From Burkholderia sp. Nafp2/4-1b (GTDB lineage Bacteria > Pseudomonadota > Gammaproteobacteria > Burkholderiales > Burkholderiaceae), in contig NZ_ML058605.1 of assembly GCF_003635165.1 (NCBI RefSeq), positions 295,894-359,893 of the forward strand: 64,000 nt of DNA. The letters are read 5' to 3'. This document shows positions 1 to 8,051 of this stretch, one piece after another. The translations under genes were made by a program, and so were the position numbers. Under the pieces are notes generated by a model that made no database searches, was not told the origin of the DNA, and worked only from the letters and a program-made list of their open reading frames with translations. Within the stretch, counting starts at the first letter, position 1; each line of letters starts with the position of its first letter.

Positions 1-99
1 ACGACCGACACGACCGACACGCGCGCTGCGCGTGCAGATGCGGGCCACAATCGGCGGCGCGCAGCAAAGTCAGGACAGGCGCGCCCGGCGCGTGCGCGT

Positions 100-1038
100 T
101 CAGCCGGCCTGCGCGGCGAACTGCCGTGCGCGCCCGGTGGCCCGCACCGCATCGATCAGCGCGGCGCCGGCGCCGGCGCCGTCGGGCTTCGCCGCGAACG
201 CGTAAAAGCGCGCGGCCGGCAACGCGGGCAGCCCGTCATCCGGCCCGCACGCGCGCAAACCGTCGCACAACTGGCTGCGCGCGAGCGCCGTGACCGCGAA
301 GCCGGCGCGCGCGGCCGCCATGCAGCCAGCCATGCTGCCGCTTTCGAACTGCACGCGAAACGGCCGCAGCGCGGCGGCGAGCGCGGACACCGCGGCTTCC
401 CGATACACGCACGGCTCCGGAAACAGCGCGAGCGGCACATCGCCGTCGGCGTCGAGCGTGGCATCCGCCGCGAACGCCCACACGAGCGGCTCCTCCCACA
501 GCAGTTCGCCCGGCGTGTCGACCGGCCGGCATTGCTTGCCGAACACGACGTCGAGCCGGCCCAGCGCTTGCTCCCGCAGCAGCGACGCGGTGATGCCGAC
601 CTTCAGCTCGATCGACGTGCACGGATGGCTGTCGCGAAACGTGCGCAGCACCTGCGGCAGCCACGTGCCCGCGAAATCCTCCGACGCGCCGACACGCAGC
701 CGGCCGTGCGCGGGCGCGCCGCGCAGCCGCGCACGCACTTCGCGCTCCAGGTCGACGATGTTGCGTGCGTATGCATACAGCGTGTCGCCGGCCGGCGTGA
801 GCGCGACACGGCGCGTCGTGCGCGCGAGCAGCACCGTGCCGGCCGCCCGCTCGAGCCGCTTGATGTGGCCGCTGACCGCGGACGGCGTCAGCGCGAGGCG
901 CTCGGCGGCCGGCGCGAAGCCGCGGCTGTCGACGACTTCGAGAAAGGTGCGCAACAGCGCGATGTCGAGCGCGGTGGACGCGGGATCGGCGAGCGGTTCC
1001 ATCGGTTGATTCAACGCAATATTCGAAGAATGATTCAT
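100..1038 (-). CDS. LysR-family transcriptional regulator
   Basis: A 312-residue LysR-type regulator. The N-terminal winged helix-turn-helix is at about residues 27-85, with the recognition helix region around 43-62 (AAERLALTPSAVSGHIKR). The remainder is the two-lobed effector-binding domain. I chose the ATG at 1038; an in-frame ATG at 1002 would remove 12 residues that precede the HTH and is a reasonable alternative. The gene is divergent from the alpha/beta hydrolase gene at 1108, with 69 bp between, the usual arrangement when a LysR protein controls its neighbour. An imperfect dyad (GATTC, 12 nt, GAATC, 1032-1053) overlaps the start and could be part of its operator; this is inference. The effector is unknown. 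Family confident, target inferred. Confidence 0.9.
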   Translation of the reverse strand: MNHSSNIALNQPMEPLADPASTALDIALLRTFLEVVDSRGFAPAAERLALTPSAVSGHIKRLERAAGTVLLARTTRRVALTPAGDTLYAYARNIVDLEREVRARLRGAPAHGRLRVGASEDFAGTWLPQVLRTFRDSHPCTSIELKVGITASLLREQALGRLDVVFGKQCRPVDTPGELLWEEPLVWAFAADATLDADGDVPLALFPEPCVYREAAVSALAAALRPFRVQFESGSMAGCMAAARAGFAVTALARSQLCDGLRACGPDDGLPALPAARFYAFAAKPDGAGAGAALIDAVRATGRARQFAAQAG

Positions 1039-1107
1039 GATACTCCGCGAATCGTGATGAGAGGCGGTTCTACCATCGACCGTCAGACTGATCCACCGGA
1101 GCACACG

Positions 1108-2016
1108 ATGACCGCTTATCGTTTTGCGACGACCGCGTCGCTCGACGTCGCCTATCTCGAATGGAACCCGCGCGGCGAACGCGTGGCCGTGCTGCTGCAC
1201 GGGTGGCCGGACAGTCCGGTCGGCTGGGAAGCCGTGGCGCAAGTGCTGGTCCTGCACGGCTATCGCGTGCTCGCGCCCGCGCTGCGCGGTTTCGTGCCGA
1301 CCCGGTTTCGCGATCCCGCCGTGCCGCGCAGCGGCCAGCTCGCGGCGCTCGGGCGCGATGTGCTCGACTTCATTGACGTGCTCGGCCTCAACGGCTCCAA
1401 CGGCGTCGAGCGACCGGTGCTGGTCGGGCACGACTGGGGCGCTCGCGCGGCCGCGAACGCATGCGGGCTGCGCGAGGGCGTCGCGTCGCACCTGGTGATG
1501 CTGTCGGTCGGCTACGGCACCAACGATCCCGGCCAGCCGCTGTCGCTGCAGCAGGCGCGCAACTATTGGTATCACTGGTTCATGGCGACGCCGCGCGGCG
1601 AGCAAGCACTGCGCGACGATCGCCGTGCGTTCGCGCGCCTGATGTGGGACACATGGTCGCCGCCGGGCTGGTATCGGGAAGCGGAATTCGACGCGGCTGC
1701 GGAGGCGTTCGACGGACCGGACTGGATCGACGTCGTGCTGCATTCGTACCGGCAGCGCTGGGGGTTCGCGGCCGGCGCGCCCGATTATGCGGACGACGAC
1801 GCGCGGTTGAACCCGGCGCCGGTGCTGTCGGTCCCGACGCTCGTGCTGCATGGCGGCGCCGATACCTGCAATCACCCGGACGGTTCCGCCGGGCGCGAGC
1901 GGTTCTTCACGGCGCGCTATGCGCGGCAGGTGATGGACGGCGTCGGGCACTTCCCGCAGCGCGAGGCGCCGGCGGAGGTCGCGCACGCGATCCTGCAGTT
2001 CTGCGGACAAGGCTGA
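1108..2016 (+). CDS. alpha/beta hydrolase, epoxide hydrolase/dehalogenase type
   Basis: A 302-residue alpha/beta-hydrolase-fold enzyme. The oxyanion motif HGWPD is at 31-35. The nucleophile elbow is GHDWG with Asp109, so the nucleophile is Asp rather than Ser, as in epoxide hydrolases and haloalkane dehalogenases. The catalytic His is in GVGHFP (His281), and the HGGAD stretch before it fits the acid-residue strand. A cap domain lies between, with a Trp/Tyr-rich segment at about 150-165 (NYWYHWFMATPRGE). No signal peptide, so cytoplasmic. The start ATG at 1108 is preceded by CCGGAG at suitable spacing. It is a single gene divergent from a LysR regulator that probably controls it. Substrate unknown; epoxide hydrolase is more likely than dehalogenase, but the sequence alone does not decide. 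Confidence 0.88.
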   Translation: MTAYRFATTASLDVAYLEWNPRGERVAVLLHGWPDSPVGWEAVAQVLVLHGYRVLAPALRGFVPTRFRDPAVPRSGQLAALGRDVLDFIDVLGLNGSNGVERPVLVGHDWGARAAANACGLREGVASHLVMLSVGYGTNDPGQPLSLQQARNYWYHWFMATPRGEQALRDDRRAFARLMWDTWSPPGWYREAEFDAAAEAFDGPDWIDVVLHSYRQRWGFAAGAPDYADDDARLNPAPVLSVPTLVLHGGADTCNHPDGSAGRERFFTARYARQVMDGVGHFPQREAPAEVAHAILQFCGQG

Positions 2017-2047
2017 ACGCGCGGCGCGCATGCTGGCGCGAAGCCGG

Positions 2048-2069
2048 CCGAACCGATCATTCGGTTCGG
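2048..2069. terminator. stem-loop between convergent genes
   Basis: A perfect 9-bp inverted repeat (CCGAACCGA, loop TCAT, TCGGTTCGG) lies between the hydrolase and the convergent lipoprotein gene. It overlaps the lipoprotein stop codon. There is no U-tract on either side, so termination activity is only likely; it may stabilise or end both messages. Confidence 0.5.
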
Positions 2070-2224
2070 TGTGGAACGTTGTCCGGGAACGGGTAGGGCG
2101 CATGCGGCCCGGGCCAGTCGGGCACGGGCGGCGCCCGCAGCAGGTCGCATCCGCCCAGCATGATCGTCAGCAGCGCGGCGAGCACGCCGCGGCAGAGCCG
2201 GCCTGAAATGACGCGCGTGGACAT
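2057..2224 (-). CDS. small putative lipoprotein (55 aa)
   Basis: A 55-residue protein with a classical lipoprotein signal: positive N-terminus, hydrophobic stretch about 12-23, and the lipobox LGGC with Cys26 as the lipidation site. The 30-residue mature part is proline-rich (APPVPDWPGPHAPYPFP) and ends in a charged tail. This predicts a small envelope lipoprotein of unknown role. The ATG at 2224 is followed at once by the positive n-region. It sits alone downstream of the tRNA-Leu gene, separated from it by a terminator. I do not recognise the family. The lipobox makes it more credible than a random short frame in GC-rich DNA, but it could still be a chance frame. Confidence 0.6.
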   Translation of the reverse strand: MSTRVISGRLCRGVLAALLTIMLGGCDLLRAPPVPDWPGPHAPYPFPDNVPHRTE

Positions 2225-2335
2225 GGGCGCCCTCCGTACCTGCTGGTCCTGTTGCTTGGACCAACGGGAGAAGGCGTGCGTTGCGGGTCTGCATTGCGTA
2301 TTCGATGTACCGCCGATGCACGGCCGGAGCCGGAA

Positions 2336-2372
2336 ACAAAAAACCCGCGAAGCAGCGAGCTTGCGCGGGTTT
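2336..2372 (-). terminator. Rho-independent terminator of tRNA-Leu
   Basis: On the minus strand an 8-bp stem AACCCGCG/CGCGGGTT (2342-2349 with 2364-2371) is followed by a run of T. It lies about 30 bp beyond the 3' end of the tRNA gene and fits as its terminator. Confidence 0.8.
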
Positions 2373-2403
2373 CGACAGTGCAGCGCATGACGCTGCGAAA
2401 TTC

Positions 2404-2488
2404 TGGTGCCCAGGGCCGGAATCGAACCGGCACGCCTTGCGGCGGGGGATTTTGAGTCCCCTGCGTCTACCAATTTCACCACCTGGGC
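2404..2488 (-). tRNA. tRNA-Leu(CAA)
   Basis: The minus strand folds as a class II tRNA: acceptor GCCCAGG pairs with CCTGGGC, then A and an encoded CCA. The anticodon stem GGGGA/TCCCC encloses the loop CTCAAAA, giving anticodon CAA, which reads UUG. A long variable arm (CCGCCGCAAGGC region) and the T-arm GGTTCGATTCC are present. The length of 85 nt including CCA is right for tRNA-Leu. A terminator follows at 2336-2372. Confidence 0.95.
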
Positions 2489-2592
2489 TTTGATGCTGGC
2501 CGCGCATGCGATTGTGCGGATTGTGCGCGGCGAAACGCGGATTATGGCGGAAAACGGGCCACCGGGCAAGCTATCCGGCGACCGTCGTCCCG

Positions 2593-3750
2593 TTACTGGC
2601 TCAGGTACACGAACTGACCATGCTTGACGATCCCCATCACGCTCGCGCGCTGGTCGAGCCCCACGTGATCCTTGTCGCTGGTATTGACGACACCGTTCGG
2701 CACGACGAGCTCGTGCGCGCGTTCGAGTTCGTGCCGCAGCGCCGCGCGGAAAGCCGGCGTGCCGGGCTGCGCGGCCTTCAGCGCGCGGCCGACCGCGTCC
2801 GCGAGGCGCGGGTACACGCCGGCCGCGTCGCCCGCGAACTGCGTGACGGTGCCGGCGCCGTATTTCGCCTCGTAGGCGTCGACGAAAGCGAGCGCGGCCT
2901 TGCGGGCCGGATGGTCGGCCGGCAGCGTGCGCGCGACGACCACCGGCTGGGTGGGGAACAGCGTCCCGTCGACGTCCTTGCCGCCGAGCTTGATGAATTC
3001 CGGCGTCGCGATCCCATGCGTCTGGTAGATCGCGCCCTTGTAGCCGCGCTCGATCAGCGTGCGCTGCGGCAGCACGGCCGGCGTGCCCGAGCCGGCGATC
3101 AGGATCGCGTCGGGCTTGGCCGCGATCAGCTTCAGCGCCTGGCCGGTGACGCTCGCGTCGGTGCGGTTGAAGCGCTCGGTCGCGATCACGCGGATCTTGC
3201 GCACTTCAGCGAAGCGCGTGAACTCGTTCAGCCAGCTGTCGCCGTAGCTGTCCGCGAAGCCGATGAAGCCGACCGTCTTCACGCCGTGGTTGGCCATGTA
3301 GCGCGTCATCACGTCGGCCATCGCGCGGTCGCTCTGCGCCATCTTGAACGCCCAGGTCCGCGCGCCTTCCTGCGGCTCGACGATCGCGCCGGAGCCGACC
3401 AGCGTGATCATCGGCGTCTGGGCGGCGGCCACCGCGTCGAGCGCCGCGAGCGCGGCCGGCGTGATGTTCGGCCCGACCACGACGTCGACGTGATCCTCGT
3501 CGACCAGCTTGCGGATGTTGCGCACGGCGGTGCCCGGGTCGGACGCGTCGTCGAGCACCGTCACCTGCACCGGCTGTCCGGCGATCGTCTTCGGCCACAT
3601 CAGCATCGCGTTCTTGCTGGTGATGCCGATCACGGCGGCCGGGCCGGTCGACGACAGGTCGACGCCAACCTTCAGGTCGGCATGCGCGGCCGTGCAGCCG
3701 AGCACGAGGGCGGCACCGGCGGCGCGGCGCAACAAGGCGGGAAGCGTCAT
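2593..3750 (-). CDS. ABC transporter substrate-binding protein, branched-chain amino acid type
   Basis: A 385-residue periplasmic binding protein of the Leu/Ile/Val-receptor type. A Sec signal peptide spans about 1-24 (hydrophobic AAGAALVLGC, cleavage after AAHA). The mature protein begins DLKVGVDLSSTGPAAV, the usual ligand-pocket strand of this family, followed by VVVGPNITPAALA and a repeat of alternating strands and helices. The ATG at 3750 has a GGAGAT ribosome site upstream. It stands alone: no liv permease or ATPase gene is adjacent, so it is an orphan receptor that must share a transporter elsewhere or act in sensing. It is downstream of cysB on the same strand but separated by a terminator. 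Ligand unknown. Confidence 0.88.
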   Translation of the reverse strand: MTLPALLRRAAGAALVLGCTAAHADLKVGVDLSSTGPAAVIGITSKNAMLMWPKTIAGQPVQVTVLDDASDPGTAVRNIRKLVDEDHVDVVVGPNITPAALAALDAVAAAQTPMITLVGSGAIVEPQEGARTWAFKMAQSDRAMADVMTRYMANHGVKTVGFIGFADSYGDSWLNEFTRFAEVRKIRVIATERFNRTDASVTGQALKLIAAKPDAILIAGSGTPAVLPQRTLIERGYKGAIYQTHGIATPEFIKLGGKDVDGTLFPTQPVVVARTLPADHPARKAALAFVDAYEAKYGAGTVTQFAGDAAGVYPRLADAVGRALKAAQPGTPAFRAALRHELERAHELVVPNGVVNTSDKDHVGLDQRASVMGIVKHGQFVYLSQ

Positions 3751-3777
3751 GCGGGAATCTCCATTTCCGTCGGGCAA

Positions 3778-3803
3778 CAAAAAGGGGCGCAATGTGCGCC
3801 CCT
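3778..3803 (-). terminator. Rho-independent terminator of cysB
   Basis: Minus-strand stem GGGGCGC, loop ACATT, GCGCCCC, followed directly by a T-run. It lies just after the cysB stop codon and separates cysB from the binding-protein gene. Confidence 0.88.
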
Positions 3804-3820
3804 GTGTTTATACCTGTCCG

Positions 3821-4762
3821 TCAAAGCTCGTACGATTCGGATTCGCCCTTGAGCGCCTGCTCGATCAGCTTGCGGTTCAGCGTCGGCGACAGCAGCTCGA
3901 CGAGCGTATACACATAGCTGCGCAGATACGCGCCCTGCTTGAGCGCGACGCGCGTCACATTGCTGCCGAACAGGTGCCCGACGGGAATCAGCCGCAGGTT
4001 GCGGTCGCGCTCCGGGTTGAACGCGATGTCGGCCATGATCCCGACGCCGAGGCCGAGCTCGACATAGGTCTTGATCACATCGGCGTCGATCGCCTCGAGC
4101 ACGATGTCCGGCGACAGCCCGCGCAGCGCGAACGCATGGTTGATCTTCTTGCGGCCGGCGAACGCGCCTTCGTAGGTGATCAGCGGGAACTGCGCGAGAT
4201 CGTCCAGCGTGACCGGCTTGCGCTCGAGGAGCGGGTGATCGGCCGGCACGACGGCCGCGTGATGCCACTGGAAGCACGGCAGCGACACGAGCTCCTTGTA
4301 GTCGGAGATCGCCTCGGTCGCGATCGCGAGATCGGCCTGGTCGTGGATCACCATCTCGGCCACCTGCGTCGGGCTGCCTTGCAGGATCGACAGGTGCACC
4401 TTCGGGAAGCGCTTCTTGAACTCGGCGATCGCGGCCGGCAGCGAGTAGCGGGCCTGCGTGTGGGTCGCGGCGATCGTCAGGTTGCCCTGATCCTGCGCCG
4501 CGTAATCCTTTCCGACCCTTTTCAGGCTTTCGACTTCCTGCAAGATCCGCTCGACCGACGCGAGGATGATCCTGCCCGGCTCGGTGAGCGAGCGCACGCG
4601 CTTGCCGTGGCGCGTGAAGATCTCCACGCCGAGCTCGTCCTCGAGCTCGATGATCGCCTTCGATACCCCTGGTTGCGACGTGTACAGCGCCTTGGCGGCC
4701 TCGGTGAGGTTGAAATTCTGCCGGACGGCCTCGCGCACGAAGCGAAATTGGTGCAGGTTCAT
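3821..4762 (-). CDS. cysB: CysB, LysR-type regulator of sulfur assimilation
   Basis: A 313-residue LysR-family protein. The HTH is at about 19-40 (LTEAAKALYTSQPGVSKAII). The co-inducer site motif THTQARY is at 100-106 and QGSPTQVAEM follows at about 127-136, both diagnostic of the CysB/Cbl branch, as is DADVIKTYVELGLGVG. It is divergent from cysI with a 217-bp AT-rich gap, so it should activate the cys operon at 4980. Burkholderia also carries the related regulator SsuR; the position beside cysI makes CysB the better name. Family knowledge: O-acetylserine or N-acetylserine activates CysB, sulfide or thiosulfate antagonises it. Confidence 0.93.
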   Translation of the reverse strand: MNLHQFRFVREAVRQNFNLTEAAKALYTSQPGVSKAIIELEDELGVEIFTRHGKRVRSLTEPGRIILASVERILQEVESLKRVGKDYAAQDQGNLTIAATHTQARYSLPAAIAEFKKRFPKVHLSILQGSPTQVAEMVIHDQADLAIATEAISDYKELVSLPCFQWHHAAVVPADHPLLERKPVTLDDLAQFPLITYEGAFAGRKKINHAFALRGLSPDIVLEAIDADVIKTYVELGLGVGIMADIAFNPERDRNLRLIPVGHLFGSNVTRVALKQGAYLRSYVYTLVELLSPTLNRKLIEQALKGESESYEL

Positions 4763-4979
4763 TTATAACCCTTCCGCATATCAACAGAATTTTTTAGTCG
4801 TTTGAAATATAAGGCGAGTTTATTACGATTCACCGGAGTTTTTCAAATATGGATATCTGTTTTCGTCATTAGCAATCCAGCCGGGCAGCGGAAGGCCTGC
4901 GATGGCGGCGGAACGGAGATTCGGGCGCGACGTGGCTAGGACGTCGCGCGGTCACCACGAAAACCCCTGGGGTCCCCGA
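4763..4979. promoter_or_regulatory. divergent cysB/cysI control region with leader hairpin
   Basis: This 217-bp gap begins with an AT-rich stretch (4765-4865), very different from the GC-rich surroundings, and should hold both promoters and the CysB sites. I could not assign -35/-10 boxes with confidence. Close to cysI there is a perfect 9-bp inverted repeat, GCGCGACGT, 7 nt, ACGTCGCGC (4925-4949), and then a short dyad ACCCCTGGGGT just before the start codon. The cysI ribosome site is weak and partly lies in the second dyad, so leader folding could affect translation; this is inference. Confidence 0.55.
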
Positions 4980-6659
4980 ATGTATCAGTACGACCAATAC
5001 GACCAGACGATCGTCGACGAGCGTGTCGCGCAGTACCGCGATCAGGTGCGCCGCCGGCTGTCGGGCGAGTTGAGCGAAGACGAATTCCGGCCGCTGCGTC
5101 TGCAGAACGGCCTGTACATGCAGCGCCACGCGTACATGCACCGCATCGCGATTCCGTACGGCAACCTGCGCAGCGACCAGCTCCGGATGCTGGCCCGCAT
5201 CGCCCGCGAACACGACCGCGGCTACGGCCACTTCTCCACCCGCTCGAACATCCAGTTCAACTGGATCGAGCTGGAAGACACGCCCGAGATCCTCGCGAAG
5301 CTGGCGTCGGTGCAGATGCACGGCATTCAGACGTCGGGCAACTGCATCCGCAACATCACGGCCGACCAGTTCGCCGGCGTCGCGCAGGACGAAGAGATCG
5401 ATCCGCGCCCGTGGGCCGAGATCCTGCGCCAGTGGTCGACGTTCCATCCCGAATTCGCGTGGCTGCCGCGCAAGTTCAAGGTCGCGGTGTCGGGCTCGAA
5501 GCATGACCGCGCGGCCGTGCAGATCCACGACCTCGGCGTGTACCTGAAGAAGAACGCGCAGGGCGAGGTGGTCGCGAGCATCCTCGCGGGCGGCGGCCTC
5601 GGCCGCACGCCGATCGTCGGCGCGGTGATCAAGGAAGACCTGCCGTGGCAGCACCTGCTCACGTACTGCGAAGCCGTGCTGCGCGTGTACAACCGCTACG
5701 GCCGCCGCGACAACCTGTACAAGGCGCGGATCAAGATCCTCGTGAAGGCGCTGTCGCCGGCGAAGTTCGCGCAGCAGGTCGAGGAAGAGTGGCAGCACCT
5801 GAAGGACGGCCCGTCGACGCTCACGCAGGCCGAGCTCGACCGCGTGTCGCAATACTTCAAGCCGCCCGTCTACGAAAAGCTGCCCGACACCGACGCATCG
5901 TTCGAACAGCACCTGCTCGAGAACAAGGCGTTCGCGCGCTGGGTCGAGCGCAACGTCGCGCCGCACAAGGTGGCGGGCTATGCGGCCGTCACCCTGTCGC
6001 TGAAGGATCACCGCGTGGCCCCGGGCGACGCGACCGACGCGCAGATGGATCTGGTGGCCGACTGGGCCGACGCGTACTCGCTGGGCGAGCTGCGCGTGTC
6101 GCACGAGCAGAACCTGATTCTCGCGAACGTGCAGAAGCGCGACCTGTTCGCGTTGTGGGAGAAGGCGAAGGCGGCCGGTTTCGCGACGCCGAACGTCGGC
6201 CTCCTGACCGACATCATCGCGTGCCCGGGCGGCGACTTCTGCTCGCTCGCGAACGCGAAGTCGATCCCGATCGCGCTGGCGATCCAGCAGCGTTTCGACG
6301 ATCTGGACTACGTGTACGACCTCGGCGACCTGTCGCTGAATATTTCCGGTTGCATGAACTCGTGCGGTCACCATCACGTCGGCAACATCGGCATCCTCGG
6401 CGTCGACAAGGACGGTTCCGAGTGGTACCAGGTGTCGCTCGGCGGCGAGCAGGGCACGGGCCGCAACGGCGCGCGCCTCGGCCGCGTGATCGGGCCGTCG
6501 TTCGCGGCGGAAGAGGTGCCGGACGTGATCGCGAAGCTGATCGACACGTTCGTCGACGCGCGCATCGACGGCGAGCGCTTCATCGACACGTACGACCGTA
6601 TCGGCATCGCCCCGTTCAAGGAGCGCGTGTATGCGGCGCGCCAGGCAGTGAACGCGTAA
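4980..6659 (+). CDS. cysI: sulfite reductase hemoprotein (CysI-type nitrite/sulfite reductase)
   Basis: A 559-residue siroheme/[4Fe-4S] enzyme that reduces sulfite to sulfide with six electrons in the cytoplasm. The cluster ligands are visible: Cys415 and Cys421 in CPGGDFC, Cys458 and Cys462 in GCMNSC, followed by GHHHVGNIG. The N-terminal half has the ferredoxin-like half-domain and the siroheme motif GHFSTRSNIQFNW. I start at the ATG at 4980 (MYQYDQYDQ); longer upstream frames lack family character. It leads the operon DUF934-cysH-cysD-cysN-cobA. No flavoprotein cysJ is present, so electrons probably come from ferredoxin or another donor. The family also includes nitrite reductases, but the neighbours argue for sulfite. 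Confidence 0.95.
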   Translation: MYQYDQYDQTIVDERVAQYRDQVRRRLSGELSEDEFRPLRLQNGLYMQRHAYMHRIAIPYGNLRSDQLRMLARIAREHDRGYGHFSTRSNIQFNWIELEDTPEILAKLASVQMHGIQTSGNCIRNITADQFAGVAQDEEIDPRPWAEILRQWSTFHPEFAWLPRKFKVAVSGSKHDRAAVQIHDLGVYLKKNAQGEVVASILAGGGLGRTPIVGAVIKEDLPWQHLLTYCEAVLRVYNRYGRRDNLYKARIKILVKALSPAKFAQQVEEEWQHLKDGPSTLTQAELDRVSQYFKPPVYEKLPDTDASFEQHLLENKAFARWVERNVAPHKVAGYAAVTLSLKDHRVAPGDATDAQMDLVADWADAYSLGELRVSHEQNLILANVQKRDLFALWEKAKAAGFATPNVGLLTDIIACPGGDFCSLANAKSIPIALAIQQRFDDLDYVYDLGDLSLNISGCMNSCGHHHVGNIGILGVDKDGSEWYQVSLGGEQGTGRNGARLGRVIGPSFAAEEVPDVIAKLIDTFVDARIDGERFIDTYDRIGIAPFKERVYAARQAVNA

Positions 6660-6684
6660 CCAACCGGGTAGAAGGAATTTGCAG

Positions 6685-7227
6685 ATGGCTTCGATTATCA
6701 AGAACCGCGCAGTGATCGACGACGCATGGCAGGTCGTGCGCGCGGCGGAAGACGGTGCGCTGCCCGCGGTCGCCGCATTGCCGGCCGGCAAGGTGCTGGT
6801 GCCGTTCGCGCTGTGGCAGGCCGAGCGCGCCGCGCTCGTCGCCGCGAAGACGAAGGACGAACTCGGCGTGTGGCTCGCGCCGGACAGCGAGCCGGCCGAT
6901 CTCGTGGCCGATTTCGGCGCGATTTCGCTGATCGCGGTGGATTTCCCGCGCTTCGCGGACGGCCGCGGCTACAGCATCGCGCGCCTGCTGCGCGAGCGCC
7001 ACGGCTGGACCGGCGAGCTGCGCGCGATCGGCGACGTGCTGCGCGACCAGCTGCTGTACATGTCGCGTTGCGGCTTCGACGCGTACGCGGTGCGCGCCGA
7101 CAAGGACATCCACGACGCGCTGAATGCGTTCACGGAATTCACGCAGCGTTACCAGGGCGCATTCGACGAGCCGGCACCGCTGTTCCGCCGCCGCGAGGCC
7201 GCGGCCGACACCAAGGTGGGCGCATGA
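6685..7227 (+). CDS. DUF934 protein of the sulfite reductase operon
   Basis: A 180-residue cytoplasmic protein of the DUF934 family, regularly found between sulfite reductase and APS reductase genes in proteobacteria. Visible conserved blocks are WLAPDSEPADL, VDFPRFADGRGYSIARLLR at about 90-108, LRAIGDVLRDQL and CGFDAYAV. The start ATG at 6685 follows GAAGGAA at a good spacing; a TTG two codons earlier is less likely. It is 25 bp after cysI and overlaps cysH by 4 bp (ATGA), so production is coupled. Biochemical role not established; an accessory role in sulfite reduction is inferred from the fixed gene order. Confidence 0.88.
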   Translation: MASIIKNRAVIDDAWQVVRAAEDGALPAVAALPAGKVLVPFALWQAERAALVAAKTKDELGVWLAPDSEPADLVADFGAISLIAVDFPRFADGRGYSIARLLRERHGWTGELRAIGDVLRDQLLYMSRCGFDAYAVRADKDIHDALNAFTEFTQRYQGAFDEPAPLFRRREAAADTKVGA

Positions 7228-7976
7228 GCACCGCGACTGCCACCGCACTGACGCCGGAACTCGCCGCGAAGATCGAGCGCCTCGACGCGCTGCTCGCGCA
7301 GATCGGCGCGCGCCACGAGAAGGTGAAGTTCGCGAGCAGCCTTGCCGCGGAAGACATGCTGCTCACGCACGCGATCCTGTCGAAGGGCGCGTCGATCGGC
7401 ATCTTCTCGCTGAACACCGGCCGCCTGCACGCGGAAACGCTGGGCATGATCGACCGGGTGCGCGAGCGCTACGGCTACGAGATCGAGCAGTTCCACCCGC
7501 AGCAGGACGCGGTCGACCAGTACGTTGCCGAGCACGGCCTGAACGCGTTCTACGAAAGCGTCGAGCTGCGCAAGTCGTGCTGCCACATCCGCAAGGTCGA
7601 GCCGCTGAACCGCGCGCTGGCCGACGTCGGCGCGTGGGTCACGGGCCAGCGCCGCGAACAGTCGGTCACGCGTGCGGAGCTGCACGAGGAAGAACAGGAC
7701 GAAGCGCGCGGGATCGCGAAGTACAACCCGCTCGCCGACTGGACGGAAGCTGACGTGTGGGCGTACCTGAAGGCGTTCGACGTGCCGGTCAACCCGCTGC
7801 ATGCGCGCGGCTACCCGAGCATCGGTTGCGAGCCCTGTACGCGCGCGATCCGTCCGGGCGAAGACAGCCGGGCGGGCCGCTGGTGGTGGGAGTCGCGCGA
7901 CACGAAGGAATGCGGGCTGCACATCACGACGATCACGCCGATTCCCGCGAATGCCGAAGCCGGCGCCGCGAACTGA
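7224..7976 (+). CDS. cysH: APS reductase (assimilatory, [4Fe-4S] type)
   Basis: A 250-residue reductase of the CysH family that converts activated sulfate to sulfite with thioredoxin. The cluster cysteines are present as a pair Cys119-Cys120 (SCCHIRK) and Cys202/Cys205 (GCEPC). The catalytic cysteine is in the C-terminal ECGLH motif (229-233). The double-cysteine signature distinguishes APS reductases from the cluster-free PAPS reductases of enterics. The context agrees: cysD and cysN follow but no APS kinase gene or domain is seen. PP-loop region SSLAAEDM and SLNTGRLHAET are present. The start overlaps the DUF934 stop by 4 bp. Confidence 0.94.
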   Translation: MSTATATALTPELAAKIERLDALLAQIGARHEKVKFASSLAAEDMLLTHAILSKGASIGIFSLNTGRLHAETLGMIDRVRERYGYEIEQFHPQQDAVDQYVAEHGLNAFYESVELRKSCCHIRKVEPLNRALADVGAWVTGQRREQSVTRAELHEEEQDEARGIAKYNPLADWTEADVWAYLKAFDVPVNPLHARGYPSIGCEPCTRAIRPGEDSRAGRWWWESRDTKECGLHITTITPIPANAEAGAAN

Positions 7977-8051
7977 AAGCCGACAAGAAACTGAATATTG
8001 CGCCGCCTGCGACAGCGGGCGGCACGAACCCAGAAGAGAAGGACTGAAATC

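Noticed and set aside
1-20. Short direct repeat ACGACCGAC at the window edge
   Set aside because: Two copies only, no associated feature; likely chance in GC-rich DNA.
7977-8051. Terminator between cysH and cysD
   Set aside because: The GC hairpin lacks a T-run and the genes clearly form one pathway operon.
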